Source: Streptomyces sp. SirexAA-E (GTDB taxonomy: Bacteria > Actinomycetota > Actinomycetes > Streptomycetales > Streptomycetaceae). Taken from it: DNA of 64,000 bases. How positions within the stretch are numbered: the first letter of the stretch is position 1; every line of letters begins with the position of its first letter. The notes beneath the pieces are model-generated. The model was given only the letters and a program-made list of their open reading frames with translations. It ran no database searches and was not told the DNA's origin. The stretch spans positions 5,952,001 to 6,016,000 of the forward strand of contig NC_015953.1 in NCBI RefSeq assembly GCF_000177195.2, given 5' to 3'. Below are positions 7,968-16,161 of the stretch, one piece after another. A program made the position numbers and the translations under genes.

Positions 7968-9320
7968 ATGACCGGCACCGAGAACAGGTCGCACCTCGAC
8001 CGGCGGTCCCTGCTGACCCGAGCCGCCGGTGTGGGAGCGGCGGCGGCACTGCCCACGGCCGCCGCCGGGGCGACCCCGGCGTCGGCCTCGCCCGCGTCCC
8101 CGGCCTCGCCCGCCCGCCGTCACCCCTCCAACTGGCCCGACCCCGAGCCCTACGGCATCGCGGACATCCGGCCGGACCTGTGGCCACGCGAGGACAACTC
8201 CTTCGTCCTGCCGCTGGAGTTGCGCCCCCGAGACAAGGAACGCGGCCTGGTGTGGATGCGGGACACCTACGTCAACCGCTTCGTCGTCGACGGCCGTCCG
8301 CTCTACGTCGCGACCGGAACCACCCGCGTACCCGGGCTGGAGGCGGCCGGACCGTGGAACGACGGCATCTTCGTCTGGCTGTCCCGCTCCCTCAAGGGCC
8401 CCTGGAAGCTGGCCGACACGACCCGCATCCGGCCCGGCGCGGAGAAGGGCAAGGTGTGGTCGCCCGAGTTCGTCGGCGAGAACCGGCCCGGCCGCACGGT
8501 CGTCGCCCCCTGGCAGGAGTACTGGTACGACGAGCAGTTCGGCAAGCGCGGCCAGGCGTGGGCCCCGGAGCTGCACTACTTCCGGGGCAAGTGGTACATG
8601 GTCGCGTGCATGGGTGACCACTCGAAGAAGGTCGGCTCCTTCATGCTCGTGAGCGAGGGCGGGGTCGAGGGCCCCTACCGGCTCGTCGAGGGGAACGTCG
8701 ACAAGCCCTTCGGCGACTCGTTCATCGGGGGTCCGGCCTTCATCGAGCCCGGCGCCTACCACCACATCGACGGGAGCCTCTACTCCGAGGGCGACCGCGC
8801 CTGGCTCGTGCTCCACAACAACCTGTACGCCCGGTTCCGCGACGACATGGAGGACATCGTCACGACGACGGACCTCCCGCTGTTCAAGCAGACGCCCTAC
8901 GCACCCGAGCCGTACCTCGAAGGCGCCTACGTCTTCAAGCACGGCGGCAAGTACTACCTCCTGCACGCCGCGTGGGACCGTACGTCGATCAACGCCGACG
9001 GCAGCACCCGCCAGGCCTACGACACGGCCGGAACCGGCCGCGTGCAGTACCAGTACGACGCGGTGGTCGCCGTCTCGGACCGCTTCGAGGGCCCGTACTC
9101 ACGGCGATGGACCGCCGGGGTCGGCGCCGGCCACAACAACTTCTTCACCGACTCCGACGGCACCGTGTGGGCCACCTTCTTCCGCAACCCGGCGTTCGGC
9201 CACTGGTCCGACCCGTCGCGCGTCGCCGACGCCGCCGTGCCCGGTGTCGTACGGGTGGAGTGGACCGGCCCGCAGGGCAACCGCCTGTACGTCCGGCGGC
9301 GGGACGGCGGGCGCGGCTGA
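7968..9320 (+). CDS. Secreted (Tat) glycoside hydrolase family 43-like protein
   Basis: A 450-residue exported protein with a twin-arginine signal (DRRSLLTRAAGVGAAAALPT, cleavage in the Ala-rich stretch near residue 35). The rest reads as a five-bladed beta-propeller of the GH43/GH117 kind. Characteristic segments are WNDGIFVWLSRSLKGPWKL, AWAPELHYFRGKWYMVACM (the APE segment carries a catalytic-type Glu), and YLEGAYVFKHGGKYYLLHA (EGAY/F, a second catalytic-type Glu). Such enzymes remove arabinose, xylose or related sugars from plant or wall polysaccharides; the substrate here is not predictable. The start has a good GAAGGAG site. It is monocistronic, four bases short of the convergent Pth2-like gene. 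Confidence 0.85.
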   Translation: MTGTENRSHLDRRSLLTRAAGVGAAAALPTAAAGATPASASPASPASPARRHPSNWPDPEPYGIADIRPDLWPREDNSFVLPLELRPRDKERGLVWMRDTYVNRFVVDGRPLYVATGTTRVPGLEAAGPWNDGIFVWLSRSLKGPWKLADTTRIRPGAEKGKVWSPEFVGENRPGRTVVAPWQEYWYDEQFGKRGQAWAPELHYFRGKWYMVACMGDHSKKVGSFMLVSEGGVEGPYRLVEGNVDKPFGDSFIGGPAFIEPGAYHHIDGSLYSEGDRAWLVLHNNLYARFRDDMEDIVTTTDLPLFKQTPYAPEPYLEGAYVFKHGGKYYLLHAAWDRTSINADGSTRQAYDTAGTGRVQYQYDAVVAVSDRFEGPYSRRWTAGVGAGHNNFFTDSDGTVWATFFRNPAFGHWSDPSRVADAAVPGVVRVEWTGPQGNRLYVRRRDGGRG

Positions 9321-9324
9321 CGGG

Positions 9325-10098
9325 TCAGGCGGAGGCGCCCCGGGGCCGCCGTCCGCGCGGGAGCGGGCAGAAGCGACTGCCCCCCTCGGTCACGACGGTC
9401 GCCCCGGGGGCGATCTCGGTGAAACCGGCGTCGACCACCACCGGCAACCCGCTCGCGGTGAGTTCCCGCCAGCTCTCGGGCGTCGCGACGGCGACCGAGA
9501 GCGGGAAGCCGGCCTCGCGCCACTCCTCGCGCTCCGCGTCGGACAGCTCCCACCAGGCGAGCTGCGCGCCGTGTCCGGCCTGCGCCATCGTCTTGCCCGC
9601 CGACATGTCCGGCCCGGGGTTGAGCCAGAGCACCGGGCCGGTCCCGTCGGGCGCGGGCGGCGGGACGGGGTCGTCCAGCTCCGTACCGGACACCTGGAGC
9701 TTGGCCAGCTCCTTGGGCCAGCCGTCCAGAGGGATCGGCGGGAAGACCCGTACCTCGGCGCTCTCGCCCGTGACCGTGATCCCGGGCAGTGCCGAGGCCT
9801 TGCGCCACTCCGCGCCGCGCGCCCGGCGCACCACCTTGCGGATCCGGGCGTCCTCCCAGTCCCGTACGGCCTGGGCCCACTCCCCGTCGCCCAGCGAACG
9901 CTCGTCCGAGAGCATCGTGAGCACCGCGCGGGCGGCGGTCCGCACCGCGTCGGTGCGCCCCGGGGGATCGGTCTTCTCCAGGTGCACCACCAGCGGAAGC
10001 ACGTACTGCGGTGCCTCGTCGCGGGCGGTCGGCTCACCGCGGAACGGGCTGTCCGCGGGCGGGGCGGAAAGGGGCCGGGAAACGTCGTCACTGCTCAC
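9325..10098 (-). CDS. Pth2-family peptidyl-tRNA hydrolase-like protein
   Basis: A 257-residue protein whose C-terminal half has the Pth2 signature SAGKTMAQAGHGAQLAWW, with the family's Lys and the GHxA-type loop. The Pth2 fold ends in VVVDAGFTEIAPGATVV. Pth2 enzymes release tRNA from stalled peptidyl-tRNA. The N-terminal 120 residues (YVLPLVVHLEKTDPPGRTDA and onward) are an extension typical of the actinobacterial subgroup. I chose the GTG at 10096-10098 because the upstream extension overlaps the promoter of the divergent AIM24 gene. Its activity as a true hydrolase is unproven for this subgroup. Confidence 0.8.
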   Translation of the reverse strand: MSSDDVSRPLSAPPADSPFRGEPTARDEAPQYVLPLVVHLEKTDPPGRTDAVRTAARAVLTMLSDERSLGDGEWAQAVRDWEDARIRKVVRRARGAEWRKASALPGITVTGESAEVRVFPPIPLDGWPKELAKLQVSGTELDDPVPPPAPDGTGPVLWLNPGPDMSAGKTMAQAGHGAQLAWWELSDAEREEWREAGFPLSVAVATPESWRELTASGLPVVVDAGFTEIAPGATVVTEGGSRFCPLPRGRRPRGASA

Positions 10099-10169
10099 GG
10101 ACCCAGTCTGCCAGGCCTCCGGACAGCACTTCTTGGCGGAACACACGGCTCCGGGTGAGGATGCACGCC

Positions 10170-10847
10170 ATGAAGAGCGACCTCTTTTCCAGCGAGCACA
10201 TGGCCCAGCAGGCCACCGCCCCCGGTATGACCCTGCAGAACGCCAAATCCATCAAGTACGCCGTCGACGGCGAGATGCACGCGCGCCAGGGATCGATGAT
10301 CGCCTTCCGCGGGAACCTCCAGTTCGAGCGCAAGGGCCAGGGCATCGGCGGCATGCTCAAGCGCGCGGTCACCGGCGAGGGCCTGCCGCTCATGGCGGTG
10401 CGCGGCCAGGGCGAGGCCTGGTTCGCCCACGAGGCGGCCAACTGCTTCATCGTGGACATGGAGCAGGGTGACGTCCTGACCATCAACGGCCGCAACGTGC
10501 TGTGCTTCGACGCCACCCTCGCCTACGAGATCAAGACCGTGAAGGGCGCAGGGATGACCGGCGGCGGCCTCTTCAACAGCGTCTTCACCGGCCAGGGCAA
10601 GCTCGGCCTCATGTGCGACGGCCACCCCATCGTGATCCCCGTCAGCGCCCGGCAGCCGGTCTACGTCGACACGGACGCGGTCGTCGGCTGGAGCGCCCAG
10701 CTCTCCACCTCGCTGCACCGGTCCCAGAGCTTCGGCTCGATGGTGCGAGGCGGGTCCGGCGAGGCGGTCCAGCTGATGCTCCAGGGCGAGGGGTTCGTGA
10801 TCGTACGGCCCAGTGAGGTCAAGCAGGAGAAGGCGTCGGCGAACTGA
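10170..10847 (+). CDS. AIM24 family protein
   Basis: A 225-residue beta-rich protein of the AIM24 (TRAP-like/DUF124) family. Visible blocks are YAVDGEMHARQGSMIAFRGN, GEAWFAHEAANCFIVDMEQG and GQGKLGLMCDGHPIVIPVS. Members are widespread in bacteria, and the yeast protein supports mitochondrial inner-membrane organisation; the bacterial role is unknown. The ATG at 10170 is nine bases from GGTGAGG, while an in-frame ATG at 10161 would abut it, so 10170 is preferred. It is the first intact gene right of the divergent Pth2-like gene. Confidence 0.88.
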   Translation: MKSDLFSSEHMAQQATAPGMTLQNAKSIKYAVDGEMHARQGSMIAFRGNLQFERKGQGIGGMLKRAVTGEGLPLMAVRGQGEAWFAHEAANCFIVDMEQGDVLTINGRNVLCFDATLAYEIKTVKGAGMTGGGLFNSVFTGQGKLGLMCDGHPIVIPVSARQPVYVDTDAVVGWSAQLSTSLHRSQSFGSMVRGGSGEAVQLMLQGEGFVIVRPSEVKQEKASAN

Positions 10848-10850
10848 ACC

Positions 10851-11053
10851 CGCACGGGGCCGGCCGCCGTCACGGCCTTCGCGGGGAGCGGGTGCTGCGC
10901 GGGGTCGGCCTCGTGCTGCCCCCGGCACGCCGGTGCGCGTCGAGGGCGCCAACGGCACGGGCAGGTCGGCCGCTCCCGGCGTCCGCCAGGGCCGTGCTCG
11001 CCGCCGCCGCGGTGGCCGCCGGCACCGCCCGGCTCGCCTCGCGGCGGGAGTGA
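10851..11053 (+). pseudogene. Relic of an ABC transporter (ATPase N-terminus joined to permease C-terminus)
   Basis: In one frame 10862-10925 reads GRRHGLRGERVLRGVGLVLP, the usual start of an ABC ATPase. A one-base shift then continues as GTPVRVEGANGTGRS, a Walker-A-like P-loop (family form GANGSGKST). A further shift reads SARAVLAAAAVAAGTARLAS with a stop at 11051-11053, like the last membrane helix of an ABC permease. No Walker B or signature motif remains. The simplest reading is an internal deletion plus frameshifts in an old ATPase-permease pair. The call rests on short motifs. Confidence 0.5.
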
Positions 11054-11067
11054 GTACGCTCGACGGC

Positions 11068-11247
11068 ATGGACGACGCGTACTGCGAGACGCCCGCTCCG
11101 GCGCCCGTACCCGAGGACACGGGCGGGCCGTATGCCGAGTGCGTGCTGTGCCGGGAGCCCACCGAGTATCCGGAGTCGACGAAGGGCGCCACCCTCTGCC
11201 CGGTCTGCGCCTGGCAGGAGGCGGGCCGCACGGCCTGCTCCGGCTGA
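11068..11247 (+). CDS. Small zinc-ribbon protein
   Basis: A 59-residue protein with two CxxC pairs, CVLCREPTEY and LCPVCAW, 17 residues apart, a likely structural zinc site. The start is the ATG at 11068; an open frame upstream runs through the ABC relic and is not protein-like. It is acidic at the N-terminus (PVPEDTGGPY). No enzymatic motif is present. It resembles small conserved actinobacterial zinc-ribbon proteins of unknown role. It converges on the deacetylase gene, only 15 bases away. Confidence 0.65.
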   Translation: MDDAYCETPAPAPVPEDTGGPYAECVLCREPTEYPESTKGATLCPVCAWQEAGRTACSG

Positions 11248-11262
11248 CGGAGGCCCACTTCC

Positions 11263-12150
11263 TCAGCCGCGCATCAGCTCGGAGACCTTCACGAAGCGGT
11301 ACCCCCGCTCGCGCAGCGCCGGGACCACCTGGCGTACGGCCTCGTCGGTGACGGGCGCCGCGCTGCGCGTGCAGTGCATGACCACCAGCGAACCCGGCCC
11401 GACGCCGTCCAGCACCTGCTGGGCCACCGCGTCCGCGTCCGTGGCGAAGGCGTCGCCGCTGACGACGTCCCACTGCACCGCCGTCACACCCGTCGGCGCC
11501 AGGGCCTTGCGCGAGGCGTCGTCGTAGCAGCCGCCCGGGAAGCGGAAGTACGGCACCACCTGGCGTGCCCCCGTCTTCCGGATCGCGTCGAACGCCTGCT
11601 CCACCTCGCCCCGCATGGCGCCCTCCTCGACGGTCGGCAGCCCGTAGCAGGGGGAGGAGAAGGCGTAGTGGCTGTAGGAGTGGTTGGCGATCTCGAACAG
11701 CGGATCGGTGCCGATCGAGCGGGCCTGGGACGGGTACTCCTCGGCCCACCGGCCGGTCATGAAGACCGTCGCCGGCACCTTCAGCCGGCGCAGCAGCGCG
11801 ATCAGCTCCGGGTTGTCGAAGTGCTCGCCCGCCTCGGCGCGCGGCCCCTGATCCGCCGTCATGTCGGCGTCGAAGGTGAGCGCCACGACCTTCTCGTCCC
11901 GCCCCGGGGAACCGGTGGCCGAGCCGGAGCCGCCCGGCGCCCGGCGTTCGAACACCGGGGTGAGACCGGCCGGCCCGGGGGCCATCGTGGGCGGCTTCTC
12001 CACCCGCTCCGGGGCCGCCTTCGCCACCGGACTCGGACTCGCCGGGGGCACCAGGGTCTCGGTACGGGCGGCCCCTGGGCCGCCGCAGCCCGTGAGTGCC
12101 ATCCCGCCCAGAATTACCAGTGCTGTCATCCTACTAACCGATTTGATCAC
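11263..12150 (-). CDS. Polysaccharide deacetylase lipoprotein (NodB domain)
   Basis: A 295-residue lipoprotein: signal MTALVILGGMALTGCGG with lipobox LTGC, a Pro/Ala-rich linker to about residue 90, then a NodB-like carbohydrate esterase 4 domain. Motifs are VVALTFDADMT (the usual TFDDG is TFDAD here), the zinc motif ANHSYSHYAF, YFRFPGGCYD, QWDVVSGDAF and the late His in LVVMHCTRSA. Such enzymes remove acetyl groups from chitin-like or peptidoglycan sugars outside the membrane. The GTG at 12148-12150 has no clear ribosome-binding site but provides the basic n-region (IKSVSR) the signal peptide needs; the ATG at 12129 would lack it. Confidence 0.85.
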   Translation of the reverse strand: MIKSVSRMTALVILGGMALTGCGGPGAARTETLVPPASPSPVAKAAPERVEKPPTMAPGPAGLTPVFERRAPGGSGSATGSPGRDEKVVALTFDADMTADQGPRAEAGEHFDNPELIALLRRLKVPATVFMTGRWAEEYPSQARSIGTDPLFEIANHSYSHYAFSSPCYGLPTVEEGAMRGEVEQAFDAIRKTGARQVVPYFRFPGGCYDDASRKALAPTGVTAVQWDVVSGDAFATDADAVAQQVLDGVGPGSLVVMHCTRSAAPVTDEAVRQVVPALRERGYRFVKVSELMRG

Positions 12151-12191
12151 TGGAGGACGTTAGCTGACGGCCCGTCGGATCTGGTCGCGGC

Positions 12192-12223
12192 GCTCCGGGG
12201 GAGCGGTGCTCCGGGGGAGCGGT
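12192..12223. repeat. Two perfect 16-bp tandem copies
   Basis: GCTCCGGGGGAGCGGT occurs at 12192-12207 and 12208-12223. Each copy contains the small palindrome GCTCC-GGG-GGAGC, so the stretch can form one or two hairpins. It lies just after the PhoX-like gene's stop and before the deacetylase start, so it may be a terminator or attenuator. Confidence 0.6.
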
Positions 12224-12232
12224 GAACGCCGC

Positions 12233-13627
12233 TCAGTGCCAGGGCCCCGTCACCGCGAACGTGGTCCCCGGGGTGTAGCAGTTCACGAACATCGTGGCGC
12301 CGTCCGGCGCGAACGTGACCCCGGCGAACTCGCCCCACTCGGGCTCATCGGCGGTCCCGATGTCCTGCCGGCCCCGCGCCATCGGATAGACCTCGCCGTG
12401 CCGCGTCACCCCGAACACGTGCTGCGCGCCGCCGCCGTCCTCGCACACCATCAGCCCGCCGCCGGTGGCCAAAGTGATGTTGTCCGGGGACTCGCCGGGC
12501 AGCTCGATGTCCGTGTCCGGACCGAAGACGACGACCAGGGTCAGCCGGCGCCGCCCCGGTTCGTACCGCCACACCTGGCCGAAGTGGTCGGCCGCCGCCC
12601 CCTCGGCGCTGTGCGCGAAACTGGAGACGAAGTAGACCGACGAGCCGCCCCAGTAGCACCCCTCCAGCTTCTGGGCGTGCGTGATCCCCTTGGGGCCGAA
12701 GTCCTGGAACCGGATCGCTGTGCCGGAGGCCTGTGGGTCCGGTACCGGGACCCACTCGACGCGGTCGAAGACCGCGCCGGTCTCCTGGACGGTGGAGAGG
12801 TCGGGCACCCCGGGCACCCGCATGGCCTCCAGCGTGCCGCCCGCCCGCAGCGAGCCCGTCCCGCCGAGCGGCTTCTCGGGAAGGAAGCGGTAGAAGAGGC
12901 CGAACGGACGCTCGAAGGCGTCCTCCGTCTCGTACACGATCCCGTTCCGCGGATCGACCGCGATCGCCTCGTGCTGGAAGCGGCCCATCGCGGTCAGCGG
13001 CACCGCGCCCGTGCGGTGCGGGTCGGCGCCGTCCACCTCGAAGACGAACCCGTGGTCCTTGGTGTACCCGTTGGTGCCGGCCCTGTCCTCGGTCTCCTCG
13101 CAGGTCAGCCAGGTGTTCCAGGGGGTGGGGCCGCCCGCGCAGTTGACCGCCGTACCCGCGATCGCCACCCGTTCACCCAGGACGTGGCCCCGGCCGTCGA
13201 GCTCCAGGGCCGTACACCCGCCCTTGCCCATCGGGTCGTAGGTGAGGCCCTCGACCGTGGGGACGGCGATCCGGGCGTCGGCCCGGTTCTCGTGGTTGCG
13301 CACCAGATGGGTCCGGCCGCGACGGCCGGCGAGGGCGGCCATCCCGTCGTGGTTGCTGGGCACTCGTCCCTCGCCGGAGCGCAGCGGGTCGCCCTCCCGG
13401 GAGAGGACCCGGTAGCGGAAACCTTTCGGCAGGTCGAGCAGGCCGTCCGGGTCGGGCACGAGCGGGCCGTAGCCGCCGTGCCCCCGGGCGGCCGAGGTGC
13501 CCGCGAAGAGCTCGGTGAAGGCCCCGGTGAAGGCGATCGACGCGGCGGCGGCGCCGCTGGTGGCCAGGACCTGCCGCCGGGTCGCGAGCCGTCGGGGTGC
13601 GGATGACATGCGGGGTGCGGATGACAT
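12233..13627 (-). CDS. PhoX/DUF839-family secreted phosphatase-like protein
   Basis: A 464-residue exported protein with a Tat signal (ATRRQVLATSGAAAASIAFT). The mature part is a PhoX-like (DUF839) beta-propeller, the family of calcium/iron-dependent alkaline phosphatases. Typical segments are PSNHDGMAALAG, HLVRNHENR, NTWLTCEETEDRAG, EAIAVDPRNGIVYETEDAF and ATGGGLMVCEDGG. Acidic residues in these loops are the likely metal ligands. The start is the outer ATG at 13627, which has GGGAG at the right distance; it is part of a tandem MSSAPR duplication. It lies downstream of a two-component system on the same strand (87-base gap). Phosphatase activity is inferred from family. Confidence 0.82.
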   Translation of the reverse strand: MSSAPRMSSAPRRLATRRQVLATSGAAAASIAFTGAFTELFAGTSAARGHGGYGPLVPDPDGLLDLPKGFRYRVLSREGDPLRSGEGRVPSNHDGMAALAGRRGRTHLVRNHENRADARIAVPTVEGLTYDPMGKGGCTALELDGRGHVLGERVAIAGTAVNCAGGPTPWNTWLTCEETEDRAGTNGYTKDHGFVFEVDGADPHRTGAVPLTAMGRFQHEAIAVDPRNGIVYETEDAFERPFGLFYRFLPEKPLGGTGSLRAGGTLEAMRVPGVPDLSTVQETGAVFDRVEWVPVPDPQASGTAIRFQDFGPKGITHAQKLEGCYWGGSSVYFVSSFAHSAEGAAADHFGQVWRYEPGRRRLTLVVVFGPDTDIELPGESPDNITLATGGGLMVCEDGGGAQHVFGVTRHGEVYPMARGRQDIGTADEPEWGEFAGVTFAPDGATMFVNCYTPGTTFAVTGPWH

Positions 13628-13628
13628 G
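13593..13628. repeat. Tandem 18-bp duplication at the PhoX-like gene start
   Basis: CGGGGTGCGGATGACATG is present twice in a row (13593-13610 and 13611-13628). On the minus strand it duplicates ATG plus six codons, giving MSSAPRMSSAPRR. Both ATGs are in frame; only the outer one has an SD sequence (GGGAG). Confidence 0.9.
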
Positions 13629-13714
13629 AGGCAACTCCCTGTGTGGGGACAGGTGACGTGACGTCGTCGCGGTCAGGCCTGCCCGGTCGGGCGCCCCGGC
13701 GAACGTCGCCGTGG

Positions 13715-15283
13715 TCAGGGGCCGGGGCCCGGCCCGGTGCTCCCCGGGAGCAGCAGCCGGAACGTGCACCCGGGACCGGGACGGGTGTCGAGTTCGAGCC
13801 GCCCCTCGTGCGCGGCGGCGATGGTGGCCGCGATGGACAGGCCGAGGCCGGAACCGGGGCCGGGGCCCGGGTGGGCGGTGCGGGCGGCGGGCGCCCGGTA
13901 GAAGCGTTCGAACACCTGCCGGGCGTCGTCGTCCGTCAGTCCCGGTCCGTCGTCGGCGATCTCGACGACGCACGCGCCGACGCCCCGGGGCAGCGGCGGG
14001 GTGGCGCCCGTGCGGCCCGGCCGGTCGGTGCCGCCGGTGCGCGGACCGGTGCGCACGGTCCCGACCCGCACCTCGACCCTGGTACCGGGCGGGGTGTGGG
14101 AGCAGGCGTTGGACAGCAGGTTGGCGATCACCTGGGACAGCTGATGGGGGTCGCCGAGCGCCTCGACCACGTCGAGTTCGTCCCGGGACCGGTCCGGTCC
14201 GCCACCGGACAGCGGCACCAGCCTGACGTCCCGCCGGGGATGCGCGACGACGGCCGCGCTGACGCCGTCGGCGGCCAGGGAGAGCAGGTCGACGGTCTCC
14301 CGGTGGGCGACGGGTGCGTAACCGAGCTCGGCCAGCAGGAAGAGGTCGTCGACGAGCCGGCTCATCCGGTCGGCGTTCCGGGCGATCAGCTCATGGGCCT
14401 CGTGCCGCCGCGCGGCGGTCATACGCGGCTGCTGGAGGAGCAGTTCGGCGAACCCCTGGATGGAGGTGAGCGGGGTCCGCAGTTCGTGGCCGGCGTCGGC
14501 CATGAACCGGCGCAGCCTCTGTTCCGACGCGTCCTTACGGGACAGGGCGGCCCGCACCTGGTCGAGCATCGTGTTGAAGGCGATGCCGAGGCGTCCGGCC
14601 TCCGTCCGGGGGTCGGTGTCGGTGACGGCCAGGGCCAGCTCACCCCCGGTGATGCGCCGGGCGGTGCGCTCCATCCGGTCCAGGGGGCGCAGTCCCAGGC
14701 GCACCGCCGCCCTGCCGAGCAGCATCACACCGGCGGCCGTGACGGCGCCGACGGCCAGGCTGAACCACAGCAGCTTGGACGTGGCGCCCTCGACGGTGTC
14801 CAGGGGGAGGGCCACGACCACGCGCCGTCCGTCGGGGCCAGCGTCGGCGAGCACCCGCCAGCTGGACGTACCGCGTTCGGCGGGCACGGTGGCGGGCCGT
14901 CCGTTCTCGAGGGTGAGCGCGGACGCGGTCGCGGGCAGCCGGGGGGTGCTGTCGCCGCTGCCCAGCGAGTCGGGCAGGAGCCGTCCGTCCGCCCCGTAGA
15001 AGAAGACCCGGTAGTCGGACGGCAGTGCGTCGTCGCGGGGGAGCGGACGGGGTCCGCCGGCCGTGTCCTGGGCCGGGGTGCCGTAGGCCGGGGGCGGCGG
15101 GCGGAAATGGCCGAGGCGGTCGTCGATCTGCCCGGTGAGCCAGGCGCGCATGACCGTCAGTCCGGCCGCCTGGGACACCAGCACCGCGACCGTGGCCAGC
15201 ACGGTGGAGATCAGCACGAGCCGGGTACGCAGCGAGCGCGGCCGCAGGGAGCGGAGCCACGGGCGCCGCGGCCGGGGGATCAC
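13715..15283 (-). CDS. Sensor histidine kinase (OmpR-type system)
   Basis: A 522-residue membrane kinase. It has an N-terminal membrane helix (TRLVLISTVLATVAVLVSQA), an extracellular loop of about 130 residues, a second helix (LLWFSLAVGAVTAAGVMLLG), HAMP, a HisKA H-box (ADAGHELRTPLTSIQGF), an N-box (VIANLLSNACSHTPPG), and ATP-binding G-boxes IADDGPGLTD and GSGLGLSIAATIAA. The GTG start overlaps the response regulator stop by four bases, so the two form one translational unit with the kinase second. The extracellular loop has no recognised ligand domain. With PhoX downstream and VTC/CotH upstream, an envelope or phosphate signal is a guess. Confidence 0.93.
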   Translation of the reverse strand: MIPRPRRPWLRSLRPRSLRTRLVLISTVLATVAVLVSQAAGLTVMRAWLTGQIDDRLGHFRPPPPAYGTPAQDTAGGPRPLPRDDALPSDYRVFFYGADGRLLPDSLGSGDSTPRLPATASALTLENGRPATVPAERGTSSWRVLADAGPDGRRVVVALPLDTVEGATSKLLWFSLAVGAVTAAGVMLLGRAAVRLGLRPLDRMERTARRITGGELALAVTDTDPRTEAGRLGIAFNTMLDQVRAALSRKDASEQRLRRFMADAGHELRTPLTSIQGFAELLLQQPRMTAARRHEAHELIARNADRMSRLVDDLFLLAELGYAPVAHRETVDLLSLAADGVSAAVVAHPRRDVRLVPLSGGGPDRSRDELDVVEALGDPHQLSQVIANLLSNACSHTPPGTRVEVRVGTVRTGPRTGGTDRPGRTGATPPLPRGVGACVVEIADDGPGLTDDDARQVFERFYRAPAARTAHPGPGPGSGLGLSIAATIAAAHEGRLELDTRPGPGCTFRLLLPGSTGPGPGP

Positions 15284-15999
15284 GCCGAGCCCTCCCGGGG
15301 CAGCCGCAGGCAGTAGCCCACCCCGCGCACGGTGTGGATCAGCGGCGGGCCCTCCTGGTCGATCTTGCGGCGCAGGTTCTTGATGTACGTGTCGACGATG
15401 CGGGTGTCCCCGGCGAAGCCGTACTGCCACACCTCCTGGAGGATCTCCCGCTTCTCCAGCACCTTCTCCGGGTGGGAGACCAGGCACACCAGCAGGCGGA
15501 ACTCGGTCGGGGACAGCCGCACCGGACGTCCGCCGCGGTGCACCGTGTGCCGCTCGCGGTCCACGCCGAGGTCCGCGTACCGCAGCGGGGGCCGCTCGGC
15601 CGGTACGGGCGCCGGGCCGCCGGTGCGGCGCAGGATGGCGCGGACGCGCAGCAGGATCTCCTGGATGTGGAAGGGCTTGGTGACGTAGTCGTCGCCCCCC
15701 GAGCTGAGCCCGATGATCCTGTCCTCGACCTCGGTGCGGGCGGTCAGGAACAGCACCGGGGTGTAGACGCCCCGGGCGCGCAACTCGCGCGTCACGGCGA
15801 ACCCGTCGGTGTCCGGGAGCATCACATCCAGCACGATCAGGTCAGGCCGGCAGCGATCCGTCTCGGCCAGGGCCTCCCGCCCGTCCGCCGCCGGCGCGAC
15901 ACGATAACCGGCCGCGTGCAGCGCCGAGGTGAGCAGGGTGCGGATGCTCGGGTCGTCCTCGACGACCAGGACGGTGTGCCGGGCGGACCGGGCGGCCAT
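15280..15999 (-). CDS. OmpR/PhoB-family response regulator
   Basis: A 239-residue two-domain regulator. The receiver domain has VLVVEDDPSIRT, the phosphoacceptor Asp in LIVLDVMLPDTDGF, and the conserved Lys in YVTKPFHIQEI. The C-terminal winged helix (RYADLGVDRERHTVHRGGRP to the end) has the OmpR-type recognition region DTRIVDTYIKNLRRKI and closing wing VRGVGYCLRLP. It is the first gene of the RR-HK pair and probably also drives the downstream PhoX-like gene. The start is the ATG at 15997-15999. Confidence 0.94.
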   Translation of the reverse strand: MAARSARHTVLVVEDDPSIRTLLTSALHAAGYRVAPAADGREALAETDRCRPDLIVLDVMLPDTDGFAVTRELRARGVYTPVLFLTARTEVEDRIIGLSSGGDDYVTKPFHIQEILLRVRAILRRTGGPAPVPAERPPLRYADLGVDRERHTVHRGGRPVRLSPTEFRLLVCLVSHPEKVLEKREILQEVWQYGFAGDTRIVDTYIKNLRRKIDQEGPPLIHTVRGVGYCLRLPREGSA

Positions 16000-16119
16000 C
16001 GGACTGTTTCACCTCACGGAGGTACGGCGGGACGCACGCCGGGCGCGGCGGTGCGCGGGCGATGCTAACGGCCGAACTTATGAGGACGCACAGGAACGGT
16101 GTCCGGGACGGCCGGGTGT

Positions 16120-16158
16120 GACGGCGCCCCGGGCCGGCCCGGGGCCCGGGGCGCCGTC
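16120..16158 (-). terminator. Strong hairpin after the VTC-DUF4956-CotH operon
   Basis: Perfect 14-base arms GACGGCGCCCCGGG (16120-16133) and CCCGGGGCGCCGTC (16145-16158) with an 11-base loop, starting three bases after the cotH-like stop. It separates that operon from the two-component system. Confidence 0.8.
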
Positions 16159-16161
16159 CGG

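Noticed and set aside
7628..8617. Plus-strand open frame overlapping the GH43-like gene
   Set aside because: Rich in Arg/Pro with no domain; the GH43-like frame with a Tat signal and good SD explains the DNA.
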